The notes beneath the pieces are model-generated. The model had not been told where the DNA came from, did no database searches, and saw only the letters and a list, made by a program, of their open reading frames with translations. A program made the translations under genes and the position numbers. DNA of 64,000 nucleotides, taken from positions 1 to 64,000 of the forward strand of contig JAZQUU010000019.1 in the NCBI GenBank assembly GCA_045631485.1, in the 5' to 3' direction. This DNA is from SIG452 sp045631485. Its GTDB lineage: Bacteria > Bacillota > Clostridia > UMGS1840. Position 1 is the first letter of the stretch. Every line of letters begins with the position of its first letter. This document shows positions 51,083 through 58,990 of the stretch, piece after piece.

Positions 51083-51118
51083 CGTAAACAAACAGAAAAA
51101 TCAGGAAGGTATATCAAA

Positions 51119-52786
51119 ATGTTAACAGATATTGAAATTGCTCAGAAAGCCACAATGAAACCTATTACCGAAATCGCAAAACAGTTGGGTATTTCGGAAG
51201 ATGATTTGGAATGCTACGGCAAATATAAAGCTAAAATTTCCTTTGATTTTATTGAAAAGCAAAAAACAAAAAAAGACGGAAAACTGATTTTGGTAACCGC
51301 TATCAACCCCACTCCTGCAGGAGAAGGAAAAACCACCACTTCCGTTGGTCTTGGTCAGGCATTTAAAAGATTGGAAAAAAATGCAATCATTGCTCTGCGT
51401 GAACCCTCTTTAGGTCCCGTGTTCGGTGTAAAAGGCGGTGCTGCAGGCGGCGGCTATGCTCAGGTTGTTCCCATGGAAGATATTAACCTGCATTTCACAG
51501 GTGATTTCCACGCCATCGGTGCGGCAAATAACCTGCTTTGTGCAGCGGTGGACAATCATTTGCATCAGGGAAATGCTCTGGGAATTCATCCCAAGAAAAT
51601 TCTCATCAAACGTGTGGTTGATATGAATGACCGTGCTCTTCGTAATACCGTCATCGGTTTAGGCGGAGAAGTGGACGGCGTGACCCGTGAAGACGGTTTC
51701 TCCATCACCGTTGCCAGCGAAATTATGGCGATTTTCTGTTTGGCAGAAGATATCACCGATTTAAAAAATAAACTTTCCGAAATCGTAATCGGATATAACT
51801 ATCAGAATCAACCCGTGAAGGTAAAAGATTTGAAGGTGGAAGGTGCATTAACCGCACTGTTAAAAGATGCAATCAAACCCAACTTAGTGCAGACTCTGGA
51901 AAACTCCCCCTGCTTAATTCACGGCGGACCTTTTGCAAATATCGCACACGGTTGCAACAGTTTAATTGCAACCAAACTTGCATTAAAGATGGCAGACTAT
52001 GCTATCACCGAAGCAGGCTTCGGTGCAGATTTAGGTGCCGAAAAATTCTTGGATATCAAATGCAGAAAAGCAGGCTTAAAACCCGATTGTGTGGTAATTG
52101 TGGCAACTGTTCGTGCCTTAAAATATAATGGCGGCGTGGCAAAAGCAGACCTAAAAGCAGAAAATTTGGAAGCCTTGAAAAAAGGTATTGTAAACCTGGA
52201 ACGCCACATTGTGAATATGAGAAAATTCGGTTTAAAAACCGTGGTTGCCATCAACTCTTTTGATACCGATACCCAAAAGGAATTTGAAATTATTGAAGAA
52301 TGCTGCAAAAAATACGACACCAAATGTGTACGCAGCGAAGTGTTCGCAAAAGGCGGCGAAGGCGGTATTGATTTGGCAAAAGCCGTTATCGAAACCTGCG
52401 AAGGCGAATCCAACTTCCAACCCATTTATGATTTAGATTTATCCGTAGAAGATAAAATCAGAACCATCGCAAAAGAAATCTACGGCGCGAAAGATATTAT
52501 CATCACCAAGCAGGCAGAAAAAGCGATTCAGATGTTAAAAGACAACGGATACGGAGATTTACCTGTTTGTATGGCAAAAACACAGTACTCTTTCTCGGAT
52601 GACCCCACTCAGTTGGGTGCTCCCTCCGGTTTTGATTTAACAATTTCCGAAGTTCGTCTCTCCGCAGGTGCAGGCTTTATCGTGGTATTGACCGGTAAAA
52701 TTATGACTATGCCCGGTTTACCCAAAGTTCCTGCGTACGAAAAGATTGATGTGGACGAAAGCGGCAATATCACAGGTTTATTTTAA
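51119..52786 (+). CDS. fhs: Formate-tetrahydrofolate ligase
   Basis: It makes 10-formyl-tetrahydrofolate from formate, ATP and THF, central to one-carbon metabolism and to acetogenic pathways in anaerobes. The 555-aa product has the ATP-binding motif NPTPAGEGKTTTSVGLGQ near residue 65, EPSLGPVFGVKGGAAGGGYAQ, and the C-terminal KIMTMPGLPK region. Length is normal. AGGAAGGTATATCAAA precedes the ATG. It is followed 33 bases later by tsaE without a terminator. Confidence 0.97.
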   Translation: MLTDIEIAQKATMKPITEIAKQLGISEDDLECYGKYKAKISFDFIEKQKTKKDGKLILVTAINPTPAGEGKTTTSVGLGQAFKRLEKNAIIALREPSLGPVFGVKGGAAGGGYAQVVPMEDINLHFTGDFHAIGAANNLLCAAVDNHLHQGNALGIHPKKILIKRVVDMNDRALRNTVIGLGGEVDGVTREDGFSITVASEIMAIFCLAEDITDLKNKLSEIVIGYNYQNQPVKVKDLKVEGALTALLKDAIKPNLVQTLENSPCLIHGGPFANIAHGCNSLIATKLALKMADYAITEAGFGADLGAEKFLDIKCRKAGLKPDCVVIVATVRALKYNGGVAKADLKAENLEALKKGIVNLERHIVNMRKFGLKTVVAINSFDTDTQKEFEIIEECCKKYDTKCVRSEVFAKGGEGGIDLAKAVIETCEGESNFQPIYDLDLSVEDKIRTIAKEIYGAKDIIITKQAEKAIQMLKDNGYGDLPVCMAKTQYSFSDDPTQLGAPSGFDLTISEVRLSAGAGFIVVLTGKIMTMPGLPKVPAYEKIDVDESGNITGLF

Positions 52787-52819
52787 TCGTCACTTCTATA
52801 AAGGAGAACTTATCAAACT

Positions 52820-53239
52820 ATGGAAGTTTATACTCACTCTTACGAAGAAACCATTCGGTTTGCAACGGAATTTTCAAAATCGTTAAAACCAAATCAGATT
52901 ATTCTGTTAGAAGGTGATTTGGGTGCAGGAAAAACCACATTTGTGAACGGTCTCCTTACAGGACTTGGCTTTTCGTCGGGAGGATGCAGTCCCACCTTTA
53001 CATTGGTGAACGAATATCCCACCAATCCGCCCATCAATCATTTTGATTTATATCGGATTTCTTCGGAAGATGAGCTTTATGAAATGGGCTTTACGGAATA
53101 TTTGGAATCCGGCAGAGTGAATATTATCGAATGGCCTCAGGTGGCGGCAGATATTTTAAAGGATTATCCTGTAACACGCCTTGTCATTTCCCACACCGAC
53201 CAAGAAGATGAGAGGATTATCACCATTGAAGAATTATAG
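52820..53239 (+). CDS. tsaE: tRNA threonylcarbamoyladenosine biosynthesis ATPase TsaE
   Basis: It is the ATPase partner of TsaB and TsaD in forming N6-threonylcarbamoyl-adenosine at position 37 of ANN-decoding tRNAs. The 139-aa product has Walker A GDLGAGKTTFVNG at about residues 33-45, the FTLVNEY switch and HFDLYR followed by IEWPQ, all typical. GGAG stands 13 bases before the ATG. Its end overlaps tsaB, indicating coupled translation. Confidence 0.95.
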   Translation: MEVYTHSYEETIRFATEFSKSLKPNQIILLEGDLGAGKTTFVNGLLTGLGFSSGGCSPTFTLVNEYPTNPPINHFDLYRISSEDELYEMGFTEYLESGRVNIIEWPQVAADILKDYPVTRLVISHTDQEDERIITIEEL

Positions 53240-53942
53240 ATTACTGGCGGCAGACACCTCTGCCAAAACTGCAACGGCAGCTCTGTTTGAAAACGGAGTG
53301 ATGATTGCGGAATATACCCAAAATATCGGCTTAACCCATTCCGAAGGCTTTTTGCCTCTGGTGGAAACCATGCTTGAAGCAACCGGCAAAGACATTTCCG
53401 ATATTGATTATTTTGCCATTACCAACGGTCCCGGTTCCTTTACCGGACTGAGAATCGGCGTATCCACCGTAAAAGGTTTGGCACACGCCGTAGATAAACC
53501 GTTGGTGGAAGTATCTACTTTAGATGCTCTGGCAGAAAATGTTCCCCATTTTTCGGGATATGTTTGTCCGATTCTGGATGCAAGACGGCAGGAAGTGTAT
53601 GCGGCGGTTTATAAAAATGGGAAAAAAATCATGGAAGATACTCCCCTGCCCTTAACCGAATTATTTGCATTTTTAAAAGAGCATCGGGGAAAAGTTCTGT
53701 TTTTGGGAGACGGCGCCGTTAACTACCGTGAAGTAATTCAAAAAGCACTCAAAGACAAAGCGGTGATTGCTCCTGCTCATTTGGTGTTGCAAAAGGCATC
53801 TTCCGTGGGAATTGCGGCAATGAAACAAATCGAATCGGAACACACGGTTTCTTATTCCGATATTTCCATTCGTTATTTAAAAGCTTCTCAACCCGAGCAG
53901 CAGCTTTTAAACAAACAAAAAGAGCAAAAGCAACAAAAATAA
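53226..53942 (+). CDS. tsaB: tRNA threonylcarbamoyladenosine biosynthesis protein TsaB
   Basis: This 238-aa inactive paralogue of TsaD scaffolds the t6A-forming complex. It has AADTSAKTATAALF at the start, LTHSEGFLPLV, the signature TNGPGSFTGLRIG and a CPILDARRQEVYAA segment. The best start is the TTG at 53226, 9 bases behind AGAGGA and overlapping tsaE by 14 bases; an in-frame ATG at 53208 lies upstream of that site. The C-terminus is Gln/Lys-rich (KQKEQKQQK). Neither rimI nor tsaD follows, unlike in many Firmicutes; the unit ends with a terminator. Confidence 0.92.
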   Translation: MKNYRLLAADTSAKTATAALFENGVMIAEYTQNIGLTHSEGFLPLVETMLEATGKDISDIDYFAITNGPGSFTGLRIGVSTVKGLAHAVDKPLVEVSTLDALAENVPHFSGYVCPILDARRQEVYAAVYKNGKKIMEDTPLPLTELFAFLKEHRGKVLFLGDGAVNYREVIQKALKDKAVIAPAHLVLQKASSVGIAAMKQIESEHTVSYSDISIRYLKASQPEQQLLNKQKEQKQQK

Positions 53943-53950
53943 TACTCCGA

Positions 53951-53989
53951 AATGCCTTTGTTTTTTTGAATAAAACAAAGGCATTTTTT
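53951..53989 (+). terminator. Terminator behind tsaB
   Basis: AATGCCTTTGTTTT and AAAACAAAGGCATT pair, followed by Ts. Confidence 0.92.
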
Positions 53990-54091
53990 GTGGTTTTTCA
54001 GCAAAAGGATTTCCAAAATATCCCATTTTTCCGAAAAATAAATTCTTTTTGAACTTTTTTTGATTTTTTTAAAAAAATTATCAAAAAATAC

Positions 54092-54120
54092 TTGACAATT
54101 TGATTCTTGTTTGCTATAAT
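54092..54120 (+). promoter_or_regulatory. Sigma-A promoter of the tRNA pair
   Basis: TTGACA (54092-54097), 17-base spacer, TATAAT (54115-54120): full consensus, as usual for stable RNA genes. Confidence 0.92.
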
Positions 54121-54159
54121 ATCATCCGTTGGCAAAATAAAAAGCCAATTCCACTATGT

Positions 54160-54236
54160 GGCGGTATAGCTCAGCTGGCTAGAGCATGCGGTTCATACCC
54201 GCAGTGTCGATGGTTCAAGTCCGTCTACCGCTACCA
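54160..54236 (+). tRNA. tRNA-Met (CAT), elongator type
   Basis: 77 bases including encoded CCA. The acceptor GGCGGTA pairs with TACCGCT (first pair G-U), the D arm is GCTC..GAGC, the anticodon loop is TTCATAC with anticodon CAT, and the T arm is GATGG-TTCAAGT-CCGTC. The 1-72 pairing argues for elongator rather than initiator Met; tRNA-Ile(CAT) is possible but less likely. Confidence 0.95.
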
Positions 54237-54239
54237 CAT

Positions 54240-54315
54240 GGGAGCATAGCTCAGCTGGGAGAGCATCTGCCTTACAAGCAGAGGGTCATAGGTTCGAGCC
54301 CTATTGTTCCCACCA
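54240..54315 (+). tRNA. tRNA-Val (TAC)
   Basis: 76 bases including encoded CCA. The acceptor GGGAGCA pairs with TGTTCCC, the anticodon arm is TCTGC-CTTACAA-GCAGA with anticodon TAC, and the T arm is ATAGG-TTCGAGC-CCTAT. It lies three bases behind the tRNA-Met gene in the same transcript. Confidence 0.97.
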
Positions 54316-54316
54316 G

Positions 54317-54349
54317 AAAAAAAGCACTTGCGAAAGCAGGTGCTTTTTT
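54317..54349 (+). terminator. Terminator of the tRNA pair
   Basis: AAAAAGCAC.TGC and GCAGGTGCTTTTTT pair around a GAAA loop directly after the tRNA-Val gene. Confidence 0.92.
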
Positions 54350-54358
54350 CAATTAAAT

Positions 54359-54440
54359 AAATCCTTCCGAGGATTTGTGAAACACCCTTCGGGTGTGAAA
54401 TATTGCTTCGCAATGTGGAATACGCCTTGTGGCGTGTGCG
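54359..54440. repeat. Array of four consecutive small hairpins
   Basis: Four short inverted repeats follow each other with no gap larger than a few bases: AAATCCT-TCCG-AGGATTT, ACACCC-TTC-GGGTGT, ATATTGC-TTC-GCAATGT and TACGCC-TTGT-GGCGTG. Arms differ in sequence but loops and spacing are alike (mostly TTCG-type loops, spacers such as GAAA or GGAA). It lies behind the tRNA terminator and before a weakly signalled CDS. No known element was recognised. Confidence 0.65.
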
Positions 54441-54493
54441 GATTCATTCCATCAAAAATATAACAAAAAATATAAAAAAGTTTGTGATATTAT

Positions 54494-55006
54494 ATGATAA
54501 TAAAAAATCAAATTGCAAATATGATTACATTATTTCGTATCATCTTCGGCATTTTGCTTTTGTTCTGTCCTGTTTTTTCAACCTGCTTTTACACCTTTTA
54601 TATCCTTGGCGGATTCACAGATATGATTGACGGAACGATTGCACGAAAAACAAATACTATCAGTCAATCCGGAGCAAAATTGGATACGATAGCAGACCTG
54701 ATATTTGCTTTCACCTCTTTCCTTAAAATTTTCCCTGCCGTTCACCTGCCCCGATGGCTTTGGATATGGTGTGCTATGATTGCAATTATGAAAATCGGCA
54801 GTATTGTTTTGGGAATTATCGTGCAGAAAAAATTCATCACACAACACACACTTTCCAATAAAATCACAGGATTCTTTTTATTTTTACTGCCCTTGACGCT
54901 GCAGGTTATCAACGTGCAATACAGTGCTCCGATTGTATGTGCTATGGCAACATTTTCCGCAATCTGGGAAGCATATTACAGTTTGTCAGGTAGTGAAATC
55001 ATTTAG
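54494..55006 (+). CDS. CDP-alcohol phosphatidyltransferase family protein
   Basis: This 170-aa integral membrane enzyme carries the family motif: Asp-Gly..Ala-Arg then Gly..Asp..Asp in DGTIARKTNTISQSGAKLDT. The first Asp of the set is in FTDMIDG. Members make phosphatidylglycerol phosphate, phosphatidylserine, cardiolipin or related lipids. The protein is a little shorter than PgsA. Ribosome binding before the ATG is weak, so the start is uncertain. Which CDP-lipid and acceptor alcohol it uses cannot be told. Confidence 0.88.
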   Translation: MIIKNQIANMITLFRIIFGILLLFCPVFSTCFYTFYILGGFTDMIDGTIARKTNTISQSGAKLDTIADLIFAFTSFLKIFPAVHLPRWLWIWCAMIAIMKIGSIVLGIIVQKKFITQHTLSNKITGFFLFLLPLTLQVINVQYSAPIVCAMATFSAIWEAYYSLSGSEII

Positions 55007-55065
55007 TTATCACTTTAATAAAAAAGCTAAAAATCTCCTGAACTGATACAAAAACTTGAAACTTC

Positions 55066-55094
55066 TTGAAATGTTCACAATTGTGTGGTATAAT
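55066..55094 (+). promoter_or_regulatory. Sigma-A promoter of the DUF5685-DnaJ unit
   Basis: TTGAAA (55066-55071), 17-base spacer, TATAAT (55089-55094). It lies inside the longest reading frame of the next gene, which shows that the frame's first 36 codons are not translated from it. Confidence 0.8.
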
Positions 55095-55163
55095 TTGTTT
55101 ATAAAATGGATTTTTATGGATATTTGGCGGATAAAATGCCAATCAATATTATGGGAGTCTGCT

Positions 55164-56003
55164 ATGTTCGGATATGTGAATGCGCATAAAGATTTACTAA
55201 GAGTCTGTGATTACAATGTATTCCGAGGCTATTATTGCGGTTTATGCAAAATGCTCGGCAAACAGTTTCATCAATTGACCCGATTCGGGTTAAGCTATGA
55301 TATGACCTTTCTCGCCATTCTGATTTCTTCTCTGCAAAAAGATGAAATCATCTTAAAGCAGCAACCCTGCATTGCCCACCCCTTTTCCAAACGCCCTGTA
55401 ATCCGTGAGGACGACGGAATCCGATACAGTGCGGATATGTCAATCCTTCTCACCTATTATAAATTGAAAGATGACTGGGAAGACGAAAAATCACTCAAAA
55501 GTTTTGCCCGCTTGTGGTATTATTTCCCCATGAAAAAAGTGCAGAAAAAATATCCCGTTCAGGCAAAAGCCATCCGTGATAATTTAAAAAAACTTAGCCG
55601 ATTGGAACAAGATAATTGCAAGAATCCCGACGAAGTTGCCGATTGTTTCGGAAAGTTAACCCAAGCAATATTTGATAATAACGATGATAATTTAGCTTTG
55701 GCAACCGTTGGATATCACATCGGTCGCTTTATCTACTTTACCGATGCCTATATGGACTTGGAACACGACCAAAAAAAGCATAACTACAATCCGTTTTTGG
55801 CAAGAAGCGAAAACAATGTAACAAAAGTAACAAAAGTAACAAAAATAACAAAAGAAGAATTAAAAAACGAACTTCTCCCCTCCCTTACTTACACATTAAG
55901 CGAAATTGCCAACGCTTATGAACTCTTAACCATTTATAAAAACAAAGAATTATTAGACAACATCATCTACTTAGGTCTTAGAAAAACCGTTGAATCTTTT
56001 TAA
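55164..56003 (+). CDS. DUF5685 family protein
   Basis: The 279-aa product starts MFGYVNAHKDLLRVCDY and continues YYCGLCKMLGKQ, the typical opening of DUF5685, a Clostridia-centred family of unknown function with conserved Cys (YCGLCK; also CIAHP) and an acidic-aspartate pattern (TDAYMDLEHD). The fold appears mostly helical. Near residue 220 a simple repeat encodes VTKVTKVTKITK from four 9-base units (55818-55853). The start is the ATG at 55164 behind TGGGAG. A J-domain gene follows 27 bases later, a pairing I know to recur; the two proteins may form a complex (inference). Confidence 0.87.
   Translation: MFGYVNAHKDLLRVCDYNVFRGYYCGLCKMLGKQFHQLTRFGLSYDMTFLAILISSLQKDEIILKQQPCIAHPFSKRPVIREDDGIRYSADMSILLTYYKLKDDWEDEKSLKSFARLWYYFPMKKVQKKYPVQAKAIRDNLKKLSRLEQDNCKNPDEVADCFGKLTQAIFDNNDDNLALATVGYHIGRFIYFTDAYMDLEHDQKKHNYNPFLARSENNVTKVTKVTKITKEELKNELLPSLTYTLSEIANAYELLTIYKNKELLDNIIYLGLRKTVESF
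55818..55853 (+). repeat. In-frame 9-bp tandem repeat within the DUF5685 gene
   Basis: Three GTAACAAAA units and one ATAACAAAA unit in frame give VTK x3 and ITK. The same 9-mer is tandem in the pheA leader (29241-29277). Unit-number change here would leave the frame intact. Confidence 0.85.
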
Positions 56004-56030
56004 TTTTCAGACAGAAAAAGGAGATCCCTT

Positions 56031-56651
56031 ATGAATCCCTACGAAATTTTAGGAGTAACCCCCTCCGACAATGATGAAACCATCAAAAAAGCATATCGGG
56101 AACTGGTAAAAAAATATCATCCCGATAAATATAAAGACAATCCCTTAGAAGACCTGGCCAAAGAAAAACTTCAGGAAATCAACCGTGCCTATGACACGAT
56201 TACCAAAGAACGAGCAGCCCGCGGTAATTCCGGTTATTCATCCGGCAGTTATTCCGGTTACACAAATTCTTCGGGATATTCTTCCGGCTCAGGCTTTGCC
56301 AATGTGCGAAATCTGATTCGTATGCGCCGTTTCCAGGAAGCGGAAGCAGAATTAAACCGTAAAAATGACGGTTCTGCAGAGTGGCATTATCTGATTGGTG
56401 TAATTTACATCAACAAAGGATGGCATTTTGAAGGAATTCAACATTTGCAGACTGCGGTTAATATGGAGCCTTCCAATATGGAATACCGCACCATGTTAAA
56501 CAGTGTGTCCCGCCGTCAACAGACTTATCAGCAAACGGGAAACACTTACGGTTATGGCGGCGGTATGAGCACCTGTGACTGTTGCAGCAATCTGTTGTGT
56601 GCAGACTGTTGTTGTGAAATGATGGGTGGTGACCTGATTTCCTGCTGTTAG
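56031..56651 (+). CDS. J-domain protein with Cys-rich C-terminal tail
   Basis: The 206-aa product has an N-terminal DnaJ domain (about residues 1-62, with the HPD motif in YHPDKYKD), a Ser/Gly/Tyr-rich linker (about 68-90, SSGSYSGYTNSSGYSSGS), a TPR-like helical segment (about 95-155) and a tail with ten Cys among its last 27 residues (CDCCSNLLCADCCCEMMGG and CC end). The J-domain should stimulate a DnaK partner; the tail may bind metal or attach to membranes by acylation. AAAGGAGATCCCTT precedes the ATG. It is coupled with the DUF5685 gene. Confidence 0.9.
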   Translation: MNPYEILGVTPSDNDETIKKAYRELVKKYHPDKYKDNPLEDLAKEKLQEINRAYDTITKERAARGNSGYSSGSYSGYTNSSGYSSGSGFANVRNLIRMRRFQEAEAELNRKNDGSAEWHYLIGVIYINKGWHFEGIQHLQTAVNMEPSNMEYRTMLNSVSRRQQTYQQTGNTYGYGGGMSTCDCCSNLLCADCCCEMMGGDLISCC

Positions 56652-56662
56652 GGAAATAGCCT

Positions 56663-57169
56663 ATGAAACAAACATCTTTCACGAAAAAAATCACCTTTTG
56701 CGCCATGCTTTCGGCACTAGGTGTTCTCTCCTTACTGATTACCAATATTCTACCCACAGTAACCGCATTTTTCTTCTTATTTTCCACCTTTTTCACCTAT
56801 ATTGCCACCGAAGAATACGGCGTTCGTTACGGAATTGCTACCTGTGCGGTGATTACGCTTCTGGGATTTATGCTGGTAACAGATTTTGTTACGATGATTG
56901 GCTATGCCACAATTATCACGCATTATCCCATTGTAAAACATATCATTGACCATAAGATATACTCTAAGCCAATCCGATGGATTATCAAGCTTTTATGGGC
57001 AAGTCTGCTTTCTGTGGCGGCGTATTTTATGATGGTGCAGTTTGCTCCCTTTGAGGATGCTCTGTGGTTACTCTATGTGCTCTTAATGGCGGTAATGGTG
57101 CTCTATGACATTGTGTTGGAACGGGCAATTCAGTTTTATGCCATTCGTTTGCGACGATTCAAATTTTAA
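56663..57169 (+). CDS. Membrane protein of unknown function
   Basis: The 168-aa product is highly hydrophobic with about five to six transmembrane helices (from about residues 12, 35, 55, 76, 105 and 128) and a basic C-terminus (IRLRRFKF). It resembles ECF-transporter S components or other small membrane proteins in outline only; no motif was recognised. AGGGAAATAGCCT precedes the ATG, 11 bases behind the J-domain gene, so it is part of the same transcript. Confidence 0.78.
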   Translation: MKQTSFTKKITFCAMLSALGVLSLLITNILPTVTAFFFLFSTFFTYIATEEYGVRYGIATCAVITLLGFMLVTDFVTMIGYATIITHYPIVKHIIDHKIYSKPIRWIIKLLWASLLSVAAYFMMVQFAPFEDALWLLYVLLMAVMVLYDIVLERAIQFYAIRLRRFKF

Positions 57170-57187
57170 AAGAAAGGAATTTTCCTT

Positions 57188-58036
57188 ATGAAAATCGGAC
57201 TTGTGTTAGAAGGCGGCGGAATGCGCGGAATCTACACAATCGGCGTGTTGGATTGCCTGATGGATGAAAAATTTCGGGCAGATTATGTAATCGGTGTTTC
57301 CGCAGGCGCCTGCAACGGTTCTTCCTATGTGTCGGGCCAAAAAGGAAGAGCGTATCGCACCAATACCGAATATATTGCCGACAGCCGATATTTGGGAATG
57401 AAAAATTATCTGACCACCAAATCCTTGTTCGGCATGGACTTTTTGTTTGATGAAATCCCCAACAAGCTGATTCCTTTTGATTATGATGCATTTTTTAACT
57501 CGCCCTGCGAATTTGTGATGGGTGTAACCGATGTGGTAACAGGTCGTGCCAAATATTTCGATAAAAGCCACGTAGAACCGAAAAACATTCTGCTTCGTGC
57601 TTCCTCATCCATCCCCGTGTTTGCTCCAATCGTGGAGTACCAAGGCGGTAAATATTTAGATGGCGGCGTAGCAGATTCCATCCCTGTGAAAAAAGCGTTG
57701 GAAGACGGTTGCGACAAGGTGATTGTGGTATTAACAAGAGAACACGGTTTTATCAAAACTCCCGAAAAATTCAGAAGCGTTTACAAACGGATGTATAAGG
57801 AATACCCGTTGATGATAGAGGCGTTAGACCGACGCCACGAGCAGTACAACGAAAGTCTGGCGTTTATCAAACAACTGGAGCAAGAAGGAAAAGCCGTTGT
57901 GATTGCCCCCAATGCTCCCCTACCCGTAAGCCGATTTGAAAAGAATCCCGAGAAAATGAAAGCGGTATGGAAAATCGGGTATGATGATATGAAAAAGAGC
58001 ATGCGAAAGGTACTGAAATTAACGGAAAACAACTAA
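57188..58036 (+). CDS. Patatin-like phospholipase
   Basis: This 282-aa cytosolic lipid acyl hydrolase has a patatin catalytic dyad: oxyanion GGGMRG at about residues 9-14, nucleophile Ser in GVSAG (about 38-42) and catalytic Asp in YLDGGVADSIP (about 160). It belongs to the RssA/YjjU-like branch common in Firmicutes. AAAGGAATTTTCCTT precedes the ATG. It is likely in one operon with the upstream membrane protein (18-base gap) and tcdA (19-base gap). Physiological substrate unknown. Confidence 0.92.
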   Translation: MKIGLVLEGGGMRGIYTIGVLDCLMDEKFRADYVIGVSAGACNGSSYVSGQKGRAYRTNTEYIADSRYLGMKNYLTTKSLFGMDFLFDEIPNKLIPFDYDAFFNSPCEFVMGVTDVVTGRAKYFDKSHVEPKNILLRASSSIPVFAPIVEYQGGKYLDGGVADSIPVKKALEDGCDKVIVVLTREHGFIKTPEKFRSVYKRMYKEYPLMIEALDRRHEQYNESLAFIKQLEQEGKAVVIAPNAPLPVSRFEKNPEKMKAVWKIGYDDMKKSMRKVLKLTENN

Positions 58037-58055
58037 AAAAACAGAGGAATAAAGA

Positions 58056-58796
58056 ATGAATCAATTCTCCCGTACAGAACTTCTTCTTGGGAAAGAAGGA
58101 GTCGAACAATTAAAAAATGCCCATGTAGCGGTCTTTGGCTTGGGCGGAGTGGGTTCATATACGGTGGAGGCGTTATGCCGAAGCGGTGTGGGAACCTTTA
58201 CATTGGTGGATAATGATACGGTATCTCTTACCAATTTAAACCGTCAGTTAATTGCTACTCAAGATACTGTGGGACAGTATAAAACCGAAGTATCAAAAAA
58301 ACGGATTTTATCCATCAATCCCGATGCTAAAGTGCATTTAAAAACCGAATTTTATCTGCCCGAAACCGAATTTGATTTTTCGGGAATTGATTATATTGTG
58401 GATGCCATTGATACGGTAACCGCAAAGCTTCATTTGATTGAAACCGCAAATCAATTAAATATTCCCATCATTTCTTCCATGGGTACGGGCAACAAATTAG
58501 ACCCCACCAAATTAGAAGTGACCGATATTTCCAAAACCTCGGTTTGTCCCCTCGCCCGTGTGATGCGACAGGAGCTTCGCAAACGAAAAATAGACCACCT
58601 AAAAGTGGTCTATTCCAAAGAAGAGCCGTTGGCTCCTATGTATGAAGATGCAACTGAAAAAAGCGAAGAAAAAGGTAACACCGGACGAAAAGCACCCGGA
58701 AGCGTTGCTTTTGTTCCCTCGGTGGCAGGGCTCATTATCGCCGGCGAAGTGATTAAAGATATTGCGAAAAATAAAAATGCTAAAGGTGACAGTTGA
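58056..58796 (+). CDS. tcdA: tRNA threonylcarbamoyladenosine dehydratase TcdA
   Basis: This E1/ThiF-like ATP-dependent enzyme cyclises t6A to ct6A in tRNA. The 246-aa product has the nucleotide motif GLGGVGSYTVEALCRSG at about residues 28-44, DNDTVSLTNLNRQ and VDAIDTVTAK, and the TcdA-type C-terminal part with TSVCPLARVMRQELR. It lacks the rhodanese domain of MoeB relatives. GAGGAATAAAGA precedes the ATG. The tsaE and tsaB genes for the preceding t6A step are only 4 kb upstream. Confidence 0.92.
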   Translation: MNQFSRTELLLGKEGVEQLKNAHVAVFGLGGVGSYTVEALCRSGVGTFTLVDNDTVSLTNLNRQLIATQDTVGQYKTEVSKKRILSINPDAKVHLKTEFYLPETEFDFSGIDYIVDAIDTVTAKLHLIETANQLNIPIISSMGTGNKLDPTKLEVTDISKTSVCPLARVMRQELRKRKIDHLKVVYSKEEPLAPMYEDATEKSEEKGNTGRKAPGSVAFVPSVAGLIIAGEVIKDIAKNKNAKGDS

Positions 58797-58800
58797 GTTG

Positions 58801-58872
58801 TTGTAGGGTTCGGCGATTTTCGACGAACCGAATTTTGCTTTCGCGGAACATCCTAAAGGCTGTTCCCTACGA
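58801..58872. repeat. Palindromic intergenic repeat, copy C
   Basis: It begins TTGTAGGG (58801) and ends CCCTACGA (58872), and has two internal hairpins (TCGGCGATTTTCG region and GGAACA..TGTTCC). The architecture is the same as in copy B, but arm sequences differ. Confidence 0.7.
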
Positions 58873-58885
58873 TTCCACCTCATCA

Positions 58886-58919
58886 GTCACTTAGTGACAG
58901 CTTCTCTTTAGAGGAGAAG
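58886..58919. repeat. Second small palindromic element behind repeat C
   Basis: GTCAC-TTA-GTGAC and CTTCTC-TTTA-GAGGAGAAG follow each other after CCTCATCA. Similar paired hairpins are common intergenic repeats in Firmicutes genomes. Confidence 0.6.
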
Positions 58920-58939
58920 CCAATAGAATATGATTGACA

Positions 58940-58972
58940 AAAAAATGATGACCGATTTGGTCATCATTTTTT
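58940..58972. terminator. Bidirectional terminator between tcdA and the GH36 gene
   Basis: AAAAAATGATGACC and GGTCATCATTTTTT pair over a 5-base loop, usable on both strands. Confidence 0.9.
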
Positions 58973-58990
58973 GTATTTTATATCGCTTTT

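Noticed and set aside
51005..51118. ZTP or THF riboswitch in front of fhs
   Set aside because: The conserved 3' CCGCCTGGGC-type block of ZTP and the THF core are missing.
54359..54440. CRISPR array
   Set aside because: The units have different arm sequences and no spacers of constant length; they are hairpins, not direct repeats, and no cas gene is present.
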